NCBI GenBank assembly: GCA_023254735.1
Contig: JALRKV010000090.1
Coordinates: 1 to 39,735 of the forward strand
Length of the DNA: 39,735 bases
Direction: 5' to 3'
Source of the DNA: Pseudomonadales bacterium
GTDB taxonomy: Bacteria > Pseudomonadota > Gammaproteobacteria > Pseudomonadales > Pseudohongiellaceae
Shown: positions 1-7,921 of the stretch, one piece after another
Layout: every line of letters begins with the position of its first letter
How positions within the stretch are numbered: the first letter of the stretch is position 1
Translations under genes and position numbers: made by a program
Notes under the pieces: model-generated
Database searches by the model: none
What the model was told of the DNA's origin: nothing
What the model saw: the letters and a program-made list of their open reading frames with translations, nothing else

Positions 1-2
1 GC

Positions 3-41
3 GAAATGCGTTTGATTGAGGCTCATCCTACTCCGGGGTAA
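3..41 (+). CDS. Possible 3' end of a gene entering from the left
   Basis: Frame 3 is open from the window edge to a TAA at 39-41 and encodes the tail EMRLIEAHPTPG. The other two forward frames stop within 20 bases. A hairpin-forming repeat follows about 20 bases later, as expected after a gene end. Twelve residues are too few to identify a family, so this is only a suggestion that a gene ends here. Confidence 0.25.
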   Translation, partial: EMRLIEAHPTPG

Positions 42-60
42 CTGAATGAAAGCTGAAGCA

Positions 61-88
61 ATGCCCGCAATCGATTGACGCCGGGCAT
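61..88 (+). terminator. Inverted repeat, possible weak terminator
   Basis: ATGCCCG (61-67) pairs perfectly with CGGGCAT (82-88). The loop contains CAATCGATTG, itself a palindrome. No T-run follows, so it is not a classical intrinsic terminator, but its position after the possible gene end at 41 fits a 3' hairpin. Confidence 0.3.
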
Positions 89-187
89 CTACATGACACC
101 ACTAGCACTCCGTTTCTGCATGCATTAGAATAATTAATTAAGCCATTGTTAAAACAAGAAAATAAATCGGCAGGGACACCACACAGA

Positions 188-640
188 ATGCAAAAGAATC
201 CATATCTCATCGCGATACTGTCAACAGCGCTACTCGCTTTCCCTCTCTACAAACTAACGAGCGCGAACTACACATTAACTCCTGACGACCTTCCCATCAG
301 CCTGATCTTGGTGGCAACCGTAGCACTCCTCTCGGCACTTTTCGCACGCCCGAGCACTGCCGTTAAATCCAATCGAGGCGGCAAGAAATCCCGCAGCCGC
401 AGCGTCGCTCCCAGCACTAAGCCCGCGAAACAAGGCAAGCGCGAGCAAGGAGAGGTTAAGTGGTTCAACTCCACCAAGGGATTCGGCTTTATTACAAGGG
501 ATAGCGGTGAAGATATCTTTGTTCACTTTCGCTCTATCCGCGGCGAAGGCCATCGAACGTTAAAAGATGGAGAACGAGTAGAATTTATCGTAAGCGATGG
601 GGACAAAGGGCTGCAGGCCGACGACGTCGTTGCTATTTGA
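188..640 (+). CDS. Membrane-anchored cold-shock-domain protein
   Basis: This 150-residue protein has two hydrophobic segments (about residues 6-22 and 35-53), a strongly basic Lys/Arg/Ser linker (about 55-86) and a C-terminal cold-shock domain (about 88-150). The domain carries both nucleic-acid-binding motifs, KGFGFI (97-102) and DIFVHF (109-114). Cold-shock domains bind single-stranded RNA or DNA and melt structure. The two helices suggest that this copy is held at the inner membrane with the domain in the cytoplasm, which is inference. I chose the ATG at 188; the same frame extends upstream to a TTG at 146, adding 14 polar residues, and that start cannot be excluded. It converges on slyX, with about 30 bases between the stops. 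No target or regulation can be read from the sequence. Confidence 0.85.
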   Translation: MQKNPYLIAILSTALLAFPLYKLTSANYTLTPDDLPISLILVATVALLSALFARPSTAVKSNRGGKKSRSRSVAPSTKPAKQGKREQGEVKWFNSTKGFGFITRDSGEDIFVHFRSIRGEGHRTLKDGERVEFIVSDGDKGLQADDVVAI

Positions 641-672
641 TTTCGATCTTTAGGTGATCACTCGTCAGGCGA

Positions 673-909
673 TTAATAGTGCGGCGGCCTCTCGTCAACT
701 GGCTCCCCATTGCCAACGCGGTCGCGCTCACGCAACCCTTCTAGCTGCTCTTTGCAGCTTTTGAGCTGCGCCGCCAACTCCATGATCTGACGCCCCTGTA
801 CCGCAACCACATCGTTGAGCTGCTGAAGGGTATCTTCTTGAAAACTGAATTTCTCCTCTAACGCAGTTATTCGGCTAAACACTTCAATGCTTCCATCACG
901 CTCTGTCAT
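673..909 (-). CDS. slyX: SlyX family protein
   Basis: This 78-residue protein is a single predicted coiled coil (about residues 8-62) with a heptad pattern rich in Leu, Gln and Glu, followed by a short polar tail ending in PPHY. The small size, coiled coil and Pro-Pro-His-Tyr C-terminus are typical of SlyX. The family is widespread in gammaproteobacteria and its molecular function is not established. No signal peptide or membrane segment is present, so it should be cytoplasmic. It is transcribed away from the desaturase gene at 1067, with a shared intergenic region of about 157 bases that should hold both promoters; I could not assign boxes there with confidence. Confidence 0.85.
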   Translation of the reverse strand: MTERDGSIEVFSRITALEEKFSFQEDTLQQLNDVVAVQGRQIMELAAQLKSCKEQLEGLRERDRVGNGEPVDERPPHY

Positions 910-1066
910 CGCCTAACCCTCTCCGGATTCGCTTATTTTTTCGCCCGTCTTACCCCTAAGCACACTTTAAGGGTGCGGCCCCATTTGAAACATCGTAACA
1001 CTGATGCCACTTTTATATTCATGATACAGTTGGCTCTATTGTGTTTTCTCGTCGCAGGACCATTAC

Positions 1067-2314
1067 ATGCATTCATCAGATTCATCGCCTCGTCAAACTA
1101 CCCAGTCTCATGCTCCCTCTGACTCTGTCACCGGCTCGGTGTCTGATTCAGCATCAACACCTCAGGAGACTGGCAAGGCGCCGATCAACTGGACGAATAT
1201 GATCCTATTCACGGTTACGCCGGCGCTCGCAGTCACACTCGTTCCCGCCTACGGCTGGATCGAAGGCTACGATGCATTCGAGTGGAGCATGTTTGCCGTG
1301 ATGATGGTTTTCTGCGGCATGTCCATTACCGCAGGCTATCACCGCCTGTGGTCGCATAAAACCTATGAGGCACACGCGTCAGTTCGGTTCCTCTTCGCGC
1401 TGGGCGGTGCATTCGCCTTGCAGAACGATGTGCTTAATTGGGCATCCGATCACAGGCGCCATCACCAGCATGTAGACAATAATGACAACGATCCCTATTC
1501 GGCTGGTCGCGGTTTTTGGTTCTCGCATATTGGCTGGATTTTGCGCCACTACGACAGCGCGAAAGACGATTTTTCGAATGTAAAAGACCTGCAGCGAGAT
1601 CCGATTGTCATGTGGCAGCACAGAAACTATCTTCTCCTCGTGCTAATTATGAACATCGGGCTTCCTGCCTTCATCGGCTTTCTTCATGGCGATATCATTG
1701 CGGGTCTGCTTTTGGGCGGCCTGCTTCGTCTCGTATTGAGCCAGCATGCGACCTACTTCATAAACTCGTTGGCGCATATGTGGGGCACACGTCCTTATAG
1801 CGACAGCAGCTCGGCTCGCGACAACACGCTTCTCGCGCTCATTACCTACGGCGAGGGCTACCATAATTATCACCATACCTTTCAGTGGGACTATCGGAAC
1901 GGCATTCGTTGGTGGCATTTTGATCCTACAAAATGGTTGATTCGCTCGCTCGAGCGCGTGGGTCTTGCGAGTGGCTTGAAGCGCTGCGCGCCTGACAAAA
2001 TCGAGCGAGCTAAGCTCGAAAGGCAGTTCCAACTTGCGGCGCAAAAATGCGAGCGTTTAGCAGTCGAAGGCGATTGGCGTTCGCGACTCGAAGCAGAATA
2101 TGAGGCAATTCTTCACACGGTTCAGCAGTGGGCAGAACACAGGCAAGCCTGGTACGAAGCGAAGGGAAAAGAACTGCAAGAGCACCTCTCGCATCTCGAG
2201 AGGCAGCAGCTTAAGGCCCACTACCTCGAATTCAAATACAAATTAAAATTGCAGAAGCAGCGCTGGCAAATAGTCGTGCAAACCCTCGCGACTCCGGAGC
2301 CTCGAATCGCCTAA
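1067..2314 (+). CDS. Membrane fatty-acid (acyl-CoA delta-9 type) desaturase
   Basis: This is a 415-residue integral membrane di-iron desaturase. The three histidine boxes of the stearoyl-CoA desaturase class are present: HRLWSH (92-97), HRRHH (129-133) and HNYHH (266-270). They lie between hydrophobic stretches near residues 45-90 and 185-225. The expected reaction is O2-dependent insertion of a cis double bond into a saturated acyl chain, which raises membrane fluidity; substrate and position are inferred from family. Residues 1-40 are Ser/Thr/Pro-rich and poorly conserved in appearance. Residues from about 315 to the end form a long charged, probably coiled-coil extension rich in Glu, Gln, Lys and Arg. 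The ATG at 1067 is preceded by only a weak ribosome-binding site. Confidence 0.9.
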   Translation: MHSSDSSPRQTTQSHAPSDSVTGSVSDSASTPQETGKAPINWTNMILFTVTPALAVTLVPAYGWIEGYDAFEWSMFAVMMVFCGMSITAGYHRLWSHKTYEAHASVRFLFALGGAFALQNDVLNWASDHRRHHQHVDNNDNDPYSAGRGFWFSHIGWILRHYDSAKDDFSNVKDLQRDPIVMWQHRNYLLLVLIMNIGLPAFIGFLHGDIIAGLLLGGLLRLVLSQHATYFINSLAHMWGTRPYSDSSSARDNTLLALITYGEGYHNYHHTFQWDYRNGIRWWHFDPTKWLIRSLERVGLASGLKRCAPDKIERAKLERQFQLAAQKCERLAVEGDWRSRLEAEYEAILHTVQQWAEHRQAWYEAKGKELQEHLSHLERQQLKAHYLEFKYKLKLQKQRWQIVVQTLATPEPRIA

Positions 2315-2391
2315 CAACCTTTTGGCATGCGACGTTTTTGCATCCAACCAAGGCGCACTGCACTAAACGTAGATCAATTGGAGTAGTCAAC

Positions 2392-2955
2392 ATGAGCAAT
2401 CAGATGACAAGAATGAGAATAACGATGCCCGCCAGCAGACACCACCGCGGTGGCCGAAACCTTGTGAATCGGCTCGCTCTCTGCTGCGCTCTTTTGTTTT
2501 CACCGGTTTTCGCTCAGGCCGTCGAGGAAGGGGACATGGCGCCAAGTTTTATCCTGCCTTCGATCTACTCCGATAAGCCAGATATCAACCTTGAAGCACT
2601 CAGAGGCAAGACTGTTTATGTCGACTTCTGGGCCTCATGGTGTGCCCCCTGCCTGCGCTCGATGCCGGCTTATAACGAACTCTATAATCGTTACCACGAA
2701 CAGGGGTTAGAGTTCGTCGCAATAAATGTCGACAACCCGATCGAAGATGGCCTCGACTTTCTTCTCGACACGCCGCTAGATTTTTTGATTCCTTCCGACC
2801 CCGACGGAGAAGTAACCGAACGGTTCGGCGTCGTTGGCATGCCCACTTCGTATCTCATTGATCCTACGGGCAAGGTGAGGCTCGTTCACATGGGGTTCCG
2901 AGACGGAGATATGGTGGAGATAGAGGCTGCAATTCAGGCCGTTCTGGCTGAGTAA
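2392..2955 (+). CDS. TlpA-like periplasmic thioredoxin-fold protein
   Basis: This 187-residue protein has a basic N-terminus and a hydrophobic signal sequence ending near FAQA, then a redoxin/thioredoxin fold. The active site WASWCAPC carries the redox-active CxxC, and the cis-proline loop GMPTSYLID is also present. Such proteins reduce or exchange disulfides, or deliver electrons, in the periplasm; the partner is unknown. The ATG at 2392 is preferred because GGAG sits at 2380-2383, eight bases upstream; a longer frame from a TTG at 2338 lacks such a site. It lies about 77 bases after the desaturase on the same strand and may be co-transcribed. It converges on srkA. Confidence 0.88.
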   Translation: MSNQMTRMRITMPASRHHRGGRNLVNRLALCCALLFSPVFAQAVEEGDMAPSFILPSIYSDKPDINLEALRGKTVYVDFWASWCAPCLRSMPAYNELYNRYHEQGLEFVAINVDNPIEDGLDFLLDTPLDFLIPSDPDGEVTERFGVVGMPTSYLIDPTGKVRLVHMGFRDGDMVEIEAAIQAVLAE

Positions 2956-2963
2956 TACCAAGG

Positions 2964-3974
2964 CTAAATTAGTCTCAGGGGCGCCTCGTCGAGCAAGGCT
3001 AACTGTTCGCGCAGCTCCAGAATGTGCTCCGCCCAGTAGCGCTGAGTATTAAACCATGGAAAGCTAAGCGGAAACGCCGGATCACTCCAGCGTCGACCCA
3101 ACCAGGCACTGTAATGCATCAAGCGCAGTGCTCGCAGGCTCTCTATTAGGCTCAATTCCGACGGCACAAAATCGAAAAATTCGTTGTAGCCCTCAACCAA
3201 CTCGATGAGCTGCTTCTGCTGCTGATCTCTATCGCCTGAGAGCATCATCCACAAATCCTGCATGGCAGGCCCCATCATCGTGTCGTCGAAGTCGACAAAA
3301 TGTGGGGTATCGTCTCGCCACAGCACATTACCCATATGACAGTCCCCGTGCAGCCTTAGCATGCGAAGGGGACCGTGAGCATCGAATCGCGCCGCGACTT
3401 CGGTAAGCAAATCCGCACTAAGCGTCTCATAAGCGCGTTGCAAATCGCCCTCGAGAAAGCCACTTTGGAGCAAAAACTCTCGACTCTCATTCCCTAAGCG
3501 CTCAATGCTTAATTCGCCGCGATGGGCAAATCCGACGCGTGCGCCGACTGCATGAATGCGTGCGACAAAGCGGCCCATCGAGACCAGATCATCGGGATTT
3601 TCAAGGTTGACTGCGCGGCCAGCTAAACGCTCGAAGAGGGAGAAGCGAAAGCCCTCAAAGACGAAAATTGTCTCCTCTTCGAGAATGATTGGGGCAGCGA
3701 CGGGAATCTCGAGACTATTTAACTCTGCAATAAAGCCGTGTTCCTCTCGGATCTGTGCATCGCTCCAGCGACGAGGACGGTAGAACTTTACGATCAGGCT
3801 GCTGCCGTCTTCGAGGCCTACCTGATACACCCTATTCTCATAGCTATTGAGGGCGAACACGCGCGCATCCGCCGCGTATCCGAGTGACTCGACAGCGCTC
3901 AATACGAGATCTGGGCTCAACGATGCAAAGGGGTGAGATTGCGCACTCGCTCGGGGCGGTGGGCTCTGCGCCAA
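2964..3974 (-). CDS. srkA: Stress response kinase SrkA (YihE/RdoA family)
   Basis: This APH-fold protein kinase matches the SrkA/YihE family. It has the early motif NSYENRVYQVG followed by VKFYRPRRW, the catalytic HGDCHMGN (209-216) and the metal-binding DFDD (228-231). In E. coli this kinase counters stress-induced cell death together with the Cpx response, which is family knowledge. The frame is open to an ATG at 4112, but that start would lie 68 bases inside the upstream DUF1820 gene and add about 46 residues unlike the family. The TTG at 3974 gives 336 residues, close to the usual ~330, so I use it. No strong ribosome-binding site decides the matter. It follows the DUF1820 gene on the same strand and probably shares its transcript. 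Confidence 0.85.
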   Translation of the reverse strand: MAQSPPPRASAQSHPFASLSPDLVLSAVESLGYAADARVFALNSYENRVYQVGLEDGSSLIVKFYRPRRWSDAQIREEHGFIAELNSLEIPVAAPIILEEETIFVFEGFRFSLFERLAGRAVNLENPDDLVSMGRFVARIHAVGARVGFAHRGELSIERLGNESREFLLQSGFLEGDLQRAYETLSADLLTEVAARFDAHGPLRMLRLHGDCHMGNVLWRDDTPHFVDFDDTMMGPAMQDLWMMLSGDRDQQQKQLIELVEGYNEFFDFVPSELSLIESLRALRLMHYSAWLGRRWSDPAFPLSFPWFNTQRYWAEHILELREQLALLDEAPLRLI

Positions 3975-4044
3975 CGCGACATTGCCGTTAACCGAAGCCT
4001 CTGCCCTATCACGACTACCCTTGCCTATTTCGATAGTGGCGATG

Positions 4045-4380
4045 CTACTTGTCCTTAGAGTCAGGCTTGCCACCCACAAGCGACATGGGGAATGGCGAGA
4101 CGTTGTCGCCATTGCTGATCTTACTTACGCCCGATTTTTCGACTTCATCGATCCGAATGATGGCCTGCATGGGGATGAAGCTGCGGCGTACGCCGGTAAA
4201 CTCTGTTTTAAGTCTTTCCTCAGAGGGATCGACCAGGACTTGGCTGCGTTCATTAAAAACATAGTCCTCCACCTCGATAAAGCCGTAGAGGTCGCTCTGA
4301 TAGACCTGCTTTACGAAGACCTCATATACCTTACCTTGATTAAGGAAGGTGACTTTATATATTTCCGAGGCATTATCCAT
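4045..4380 (-). CDS. DUF1820 family protein
   Basis: This 111-residue protein begins MDNASEIYKVTFLNQGKVYEV and contains the stretch LYGFIEVEDYVF, both characteristic of the DUF1820 family found in gammaproteobacteria. The function is unknown. It is acidic and beta-rich in appearance and lacks a signal peptide or membrane segment, so it is likely cytoplasmic. The ATG at 4380 has AAGAG about 11 bases upstream. The C-terminal tail (FPMSLVGGKPDSKDK) is polar and probably disordered. It lies just upstream of srkA on the same strand. A perfect six-base hairpin (4400-4415) lies in its leader. Confidence 0.8.
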   Translation of the reverse strand: MDNASEIYKVTFLNQGKVYEVFVKQVYQSDLYGFIEVEDYVFNERSQVLVDPSEERLKTEFTGVRRSFIPMQAIIRIDEVEKSGVSKISNGDNVSPFPMSLVGGKPDSKDK

Positions 4381-4399
4381 CTAAATCATACTCTTAAAG

Positions 4400-4415
4400 C
4401 CGCATTCTTATGCGG
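4400..4415 (-). promoter_or_regulatory. Perfect hairpin in the DUF1820 leader
   Basis: CCGCAT, loop TCTT, ATGCGG forms a perfect six-base-pair stem with a four-base loop, 20 bases upstream of the DUF1820 start codon. It could be an mRNA hairpin affecting translation or a protein-binding palindrome. No function can be assigned. Confidence 0.35.
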
Positions 4416-4527
4416 AGACTAAAGTTTAGGGCCTACTAAAAACTGTGTGCGCGTACCGAATGAGTGAGCGCAAGGGCAATATTTGGCTAATTCACTAATT
4501 TTCAATGCATTATGCGTGAATTCCTAG

Positions 4528-4557
4528 TTAAGTACCGCAACTTTTTACTGCTATAAT
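4528..4557 (+). promoter_or_regulatory. Sigma70-like promoter for miaB
   Basis: A perfect -10 box TATAAT lies at 4552-4557. TTAAGT at 4528-4533, 18 bases upstream, is a weak -35 match (3 of 6). Transcription would start near 4564. The region just upstream is AT-rich. This is the only strong promoter candidate before the miaB gene run. Confidence 0.55.
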
Positions 4558-4701
4558 CTCGCCCTCGTTGGACTCTCCTCCTTTTCGTGACCAGATTCTT
4601 TCATCTGTCACAGTAACGCGAGAGACTGAGGCCAAATTCTTACCGATCGACAGCGCTGCCGCGTCGCTAACGCAGAGTCACCACCGGCAGCAGGAGTTAT
4701 C

Positions 4702-6099
4702 ATGACCGTTCAAATCCAAGACCCACAGTCGGTCTTGCCTATCGCCACCGACAAGCCCGCCAAGGTCAAGTCGAATAACGGCCGCCGCGTCTATATCAAG
4801 ACCCATGGTTGCCAGATGAACGAATATGACTCAGCGCGCATGCTAGATCTACTCAAAGACGATGAGGGCGCGGTGTTGGTAGACGAACCAGAGCAGGCAG
4901 ACGTGCTCCTGCTCAATACCTGCTCGATACGAGAAAAAGCACAGGAGAAAGTCTTCCATCAACTCGGTCGCTGGCGCCTGCTAAAGGAAAAAAATCCTGC
5001 GCTGAAAATTGCTGTGGGAGGCTGCGTTGCGAGTCAGGAAGGCGCCGCAATTGGCAAGAGAGCACCCTATGTCGATGTGGTGTTCGGGCCCCAGACCCTC
5101 CATAAATTACCCGACATGCTGAGCCGCTCGATACCCGGCTCACCCCTTGTCGACATAAGCTTTCCAGAGATTGAAAAATTCGATCATTTGCCGCAACCAG
5201 AAGCGACCTCATGCCAAGCGTTCTTATCGGTCATGGAAGGTTGCAGTAAGTATTGCAGCTTCTGTGTCGTACCCTACACGCGCGGCGAAGAGGTGAGCCG
5301 ACCGCTCGATGACGTTTTGGCAGAGGCATTCCATCTTGCCGAGCAGGGTGTACGCGAAATTAATTTGCTGGGACAAAACGTTAACGCCTACCGCGGTCTT
5401 AGCGATAGCGGTGATATTGCCGACCTCGGGCTTCTGATAAAGTATATGGCGAGCATCGATGGCATCGACCGCCTTCGCTTCACCACCTCTCACCCTATCG
5501 AGTTCAGTGAAAACCTCATCCAAACCTACGCACAGGTGCCTGAACTCGTAGACCATCTTCATCTGCCTGTGCAGAGTGGCTCAGACCGCATCCTCGCAGC
5601 GATGAAACGAGGCCATACTGCTCTCGAATACAAGTCTATTATTCGCAAGATTCGCGCGATTCGTCCCAACATAAGCCTGTCCTCAGATTTCATCGTGGGC
5701 TTTCCGGGCGAAACAAATCGTGACTTCGAAGATACAATGAAACTCATCATAGAAATCGGCTTCGACACGTCGTTTAGCTTTATTTACAGTGCGCGCCCCG
5801 GCACGCCAGCAGCCGAACTACCGGATGAAACGCCGGAGCAGGAAAAGAAGCATCGCCTCGCTACGCTCCAATCACAGATTCTGATGCAAGCCAACGCGAT
5901 CAGCGCAAGCATGGTCGGCAGTGAACAGCGCATCCTCGTCACTGGCGTGTCTAAGAAGGATCCAAGGGATCTGCAGGGCCGTACAGAAAATAATCGAGTG
6001 GTTAACTTCCGCTGCGATGATGCATCGCTGATCGGCGGTTTTGCGACAACTAAAATTACCGACGCGCTACCCAACTCCCTCTTGGGAACTCTTGTTTAA
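4702..6099 (+). CDS. miaB: tRNA-2-methylthio-N6-dimethylallyladenosine synthase MiaB
   Basis: MiaB is a radical-SAM enzyme that methylthiolates i6A37 of tRNAs reading UNN codons to give ms2i6A37. All three parts are visible. The N-terminal UPF0004 domain has three cluster cysteines, C37 (in KTHGCQMN), C74 (NTCS) and C108 (GGCVAS). The radical-SAM core has CSKYCSFC (C181, C185, C188). A C-terminal TRAM-like RNA-binding domain covers about residues 395-465. The length of 465 is slightly above E. coli MiaB, mainly because of about 28 extra N-terminal residues. CAGGAG sits just before the ATG. It heads the run to the phoH-like gene, ybeY and corC, an order conserved in many proteobacteria. Confidence 0.97.
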   Translation: MTVQIQDPQSVLPIATDKPAKVKSNNGRRVYIKTHGCQMNEYDSARMLDLLKDDEGAVLVDEPEQADVLLLNTCSIREKAQEKVFHQLGRWRLLKEKNPALKIAVGGCVASQEGAAIGKRAPYVDVVFGPQTLHKLPDMLSRSIPGSPLVDISFPEIEKFDHLPQPEATSCQAFLSVMEGCSKYCSFCVVPYTRGEEVSRPLDDVLAEAFHLAEQGVREINLLGQNVNAYRGLSDSGDIADLGLLIKYMASIDGIDRLRFTTSHPIEFSENLIQTYAQVPELVDHLHLPVQSGSDRILAAMKRGHTALEYKSIIRKIRAIRPNISLSSDFIVGFPGETNRDFEDTMKLIIEIGFDTSFSFIYSARPGTPAAELPDETPEQEKKHRLATLQSQILMQANAISASMVGSEQRILVTGVSKKDPRDLQGRTENNRVVNFRCDDASLIGGFATTKITDALPNSLLGTLV

Positions 6100-6143
6100 T
6101 TCTGACAGCCTACTCGGCGACAGAACCTTCGAATTAGGAACGC

Positions 6144-7211
6144 ATGACAGCAGACACTTCGATTAGCAATCACATAGAACTCGAGCCCGACAGCGCCGCT
6201 CGCCTCGCCAACCTCTGCGGACGCCTCGACGAACATCTGCGACAGATAGAGAATCATCTTGGAGTCAAAATCACCCACCGTGGCAATAGCTTCAAAATCA
6301 CGGGGAATGAGGCTGCGGTTAATGCCACGTCCTCCGCACTCGCGCATCTTTATGCGGAGACCGCGACGGGTGAGACACTCAATCCTAATGCCATTCATCT
6401 GGCGCTGGGAGAAACCTCGCAAGCGCTCGACGGAAACGCAGACACTCCAGCCGAGACTTCAAGCGGCGTATTTATTCGCACCCCAAAGTCGTCGGTGAAG
6501 CCCCGCAGCCCTCATCAGCGTGAGTATGTAGAAAGCATTCGTCGCCATGACATCAATTTCGGCATCGGCCCCGCAGGCACAGGGAAAACTTACCTGGCCG
6601 TTGCCTGCGCGGTAGAGGCGCTCGTTAGCGAACGCGTGAACAGACTCTTGTTAGTTAGACCCGCGGTCGAGGCAGGGGAAAAGCTCGGCTTTCTACCCGG
6701 AGATCTTGCACAGAAGATCGATCCTTATCTGCGCCCTCTCTACGATGCGCTTTATGAAATGCTGGGCTTCGAACGTGTGGGTCGACTCATTGAGAAAAGC
6801 GTTATCGAGGTAGCTCCGCTTGCGTATATGCGCGGTCGCACGCTCAACAACTCGTTCATCATCTTAGACGAAAGCCAAAACACCACAACTGCACAGATGA
6901 AGATGTTTCTCACTCGCATCGGTTTCGGCTCGACTGCGGTCATCACAGGTGATGCCACGCAGATCGACCTCCCCAAAGGCGAGCGTTCGGGGCTAATTCA
7001 GGCAGCTCATATTCTTAAGGACATCGACGGCATTAGCTTTAGCCACTTCAACTCAAAAGATGTCGTTCGGCACAGGCTCGTGCAGAAAATTGTCGAAGCC
7101 TATGATCAGCACGACCTCAAGAGCGTCACCTCGCTACCTCATCAAGATTCCCGCGGTGATTCATCGCGCAAGAGCGATAGAGAAGAAAGCAGGCATGACC
7201 GAGAAAACTAG
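6144..7211 (+). CDS. ybeZ: PhoH-like ATPase (YbeZ/PhoL)
   Basis: This 355-residue cytoplasmic P-loop ATPase belongs to the PhoH family. Residues 1-100 resemble the KH-like N-terminal region of PhoL proteins. The ATPase core follows with Walker A GPAGTGKT (142-149) and Walker B IILDESQN (about 239-246). The C-terminus is a charged tail. PhoH-like proteins are thought to act on RNA, and YbeZ is reported to work with YbeY in ribosome and RNA metabolism. Consistent with that, its last 17 bases overlap the ybeY start at 7195, suggesting translational coupling. It lies 44 bases after miaB. Confidence 0.93.
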   Translation: MTADTSISNHIELEPDSAARLANLCGRLDEHLRQIENHLGVKITHRGNSFKITGNEAAVNATSSALAHLYAETATGETLNPNAIHLALGETSQALDGNADTPAETSSGVFIRTPKSSVKPRSPHQREYVESIRRHDINFGIGPAGTGKTYLAVACAVEALVSERVNRLLLVRPAVEAGEKLGFLPGDLAQKIDPYLRPLYDALYEMLGFERVGRLIEKSVIEVAPLAYMRGRTLNNSFIILDESQNTTTAQMKMFLTRIGFGSTAVITGDATQIDLPKGERSGLIQAAHILKDIDGISFSHFNSKDVVRHRLVQKIVEAYDQHDLKSVTSLPHQDSRGDSSRKSDREESRHDREN

Positions 7212-7839
7212 CTTGGCCCGAGCGCCTCTTGTTGCCGTCGAGATCAGTTCGGCGTGGGGGGAAGACAGCGCGGCAGCCGAGGCGTTACCTAACTGGTTGC
7301 CTGACCCCGCGTTTTGCGAAAACTGCCTGAGCAGTGGCATTAGGCTGCTGCGGCTGCAAGGTCTTCAAAGCGCGAGTCGTCAAGACGACGCTACCCAACC
7401 ATTGAACGCCGAACATCCGCCCTCCTTACTACAGACCTACAGCGTCAGCCTCCGCTTCGCCGAGGGTGTCGAGTCGAAACAGCTCAATACGACCTATCGA
7501 GGCCGGAGCAATCCTACCAATGTCCTTTCGTTTCCCATCGCTGAAGAATCCGCACAGTGGCTAACGCCACGAGAGTTCGGGGGTTCGGGGAATGCCGAGG
7601 GCGCGAATAGCGAGGCTGCACCTCTAGGCGAGCTCGTTTTATGCCCTAGCATTATTGAGAGCGAAGCATCGGCCCAGCACAAGAACCTCGAGGATCATTG
7701 GGCACATCTCCTACTTCATGGGTTATTTCACCTACTCGGTTTCGATCACATCGAAGAAGACGAGGCAGAGGAAATGGAATCACTGGAAATAGAGACGCTA
7801 AGAAGCCTTGGAATCCCAAATCCGTATTTGTTAGATTAA
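7195..7839 (+). CDS. ybeY: Endoribonuclease / rRNA maturation factor YbeY
   Basis: YbeY is a zinc-dependent single-strand RNase needed for 16S rRNA 3' maturation and ribosome quality control. The metal site is present as HGLFHLLGFDH, with H175, H179 and H185. The upstream core motif YRGRSNPTNVLSFP is also present. I use the ATG at 7195, which overlaps the end of the PhoH-like gene; a longer frame from 7060 lies mostly inside that gene. The protein has 214 residues against about 155 in E. coli. The extra length comes from N-terminal additions (roughly residues 55-80) and an insert near 118-143 rich in Gly, Ala, Glu and Ser. The active site looks intact. Confidence 0.92.
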   Translation: MTEKTSLARAPLVAVEISSAWGEDSAAAEALPNWLPDPAFCENCLSSGIRLLRLQGLQSASRQDDATQPLNAEHPPSLLQTYSVSLRFAEGVESKQLNTTYRGRSNPTNVLSFPIAEESAQWLTPREFGGSGNAEGANSEAAPLGELVLCPSIIESEASAQHKNLEDHWAHLLLHGLFHLLGFDHIEEDEAEEMESLEIETLRSLGIPNPYLLD

Positions 7840-7921
7840 TTGCCTAAATAACCGTTTAACGAGTCCGTTTAGTGGGCTTTGTTTATTGGCCCAGCCGCGA
7901 TCACAGGAGCAGCAGAGAGAA

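Larger units (their letters stand above)
4381..4701. other. Divergent intergenic region between DUF1820 and miaB
   Basis: This 321-base region has no credible gene. It contains a hairpin near the DUF1820 start and a sigma70-like promoter facing miaB, which leaves a leader of about 135 bases before the miaB ATG. I found no recognisable riboswitch or leader peptide in that leader. Confidence 0.6.

Noticed and set aside
1643..2044. 133-codon minus-strand open frame inside the desaturase gene
   Set aside because: It is antisense to a well-supported gene with three histidine boxes and shows no family-like motif.
6070..6086. CCCAA/TTGGG stem at the end of miaB as a terminator
   Set aside because: The stem is only five base pairs, lies inside coding sequence, and the next gene follows closely on the same strand.
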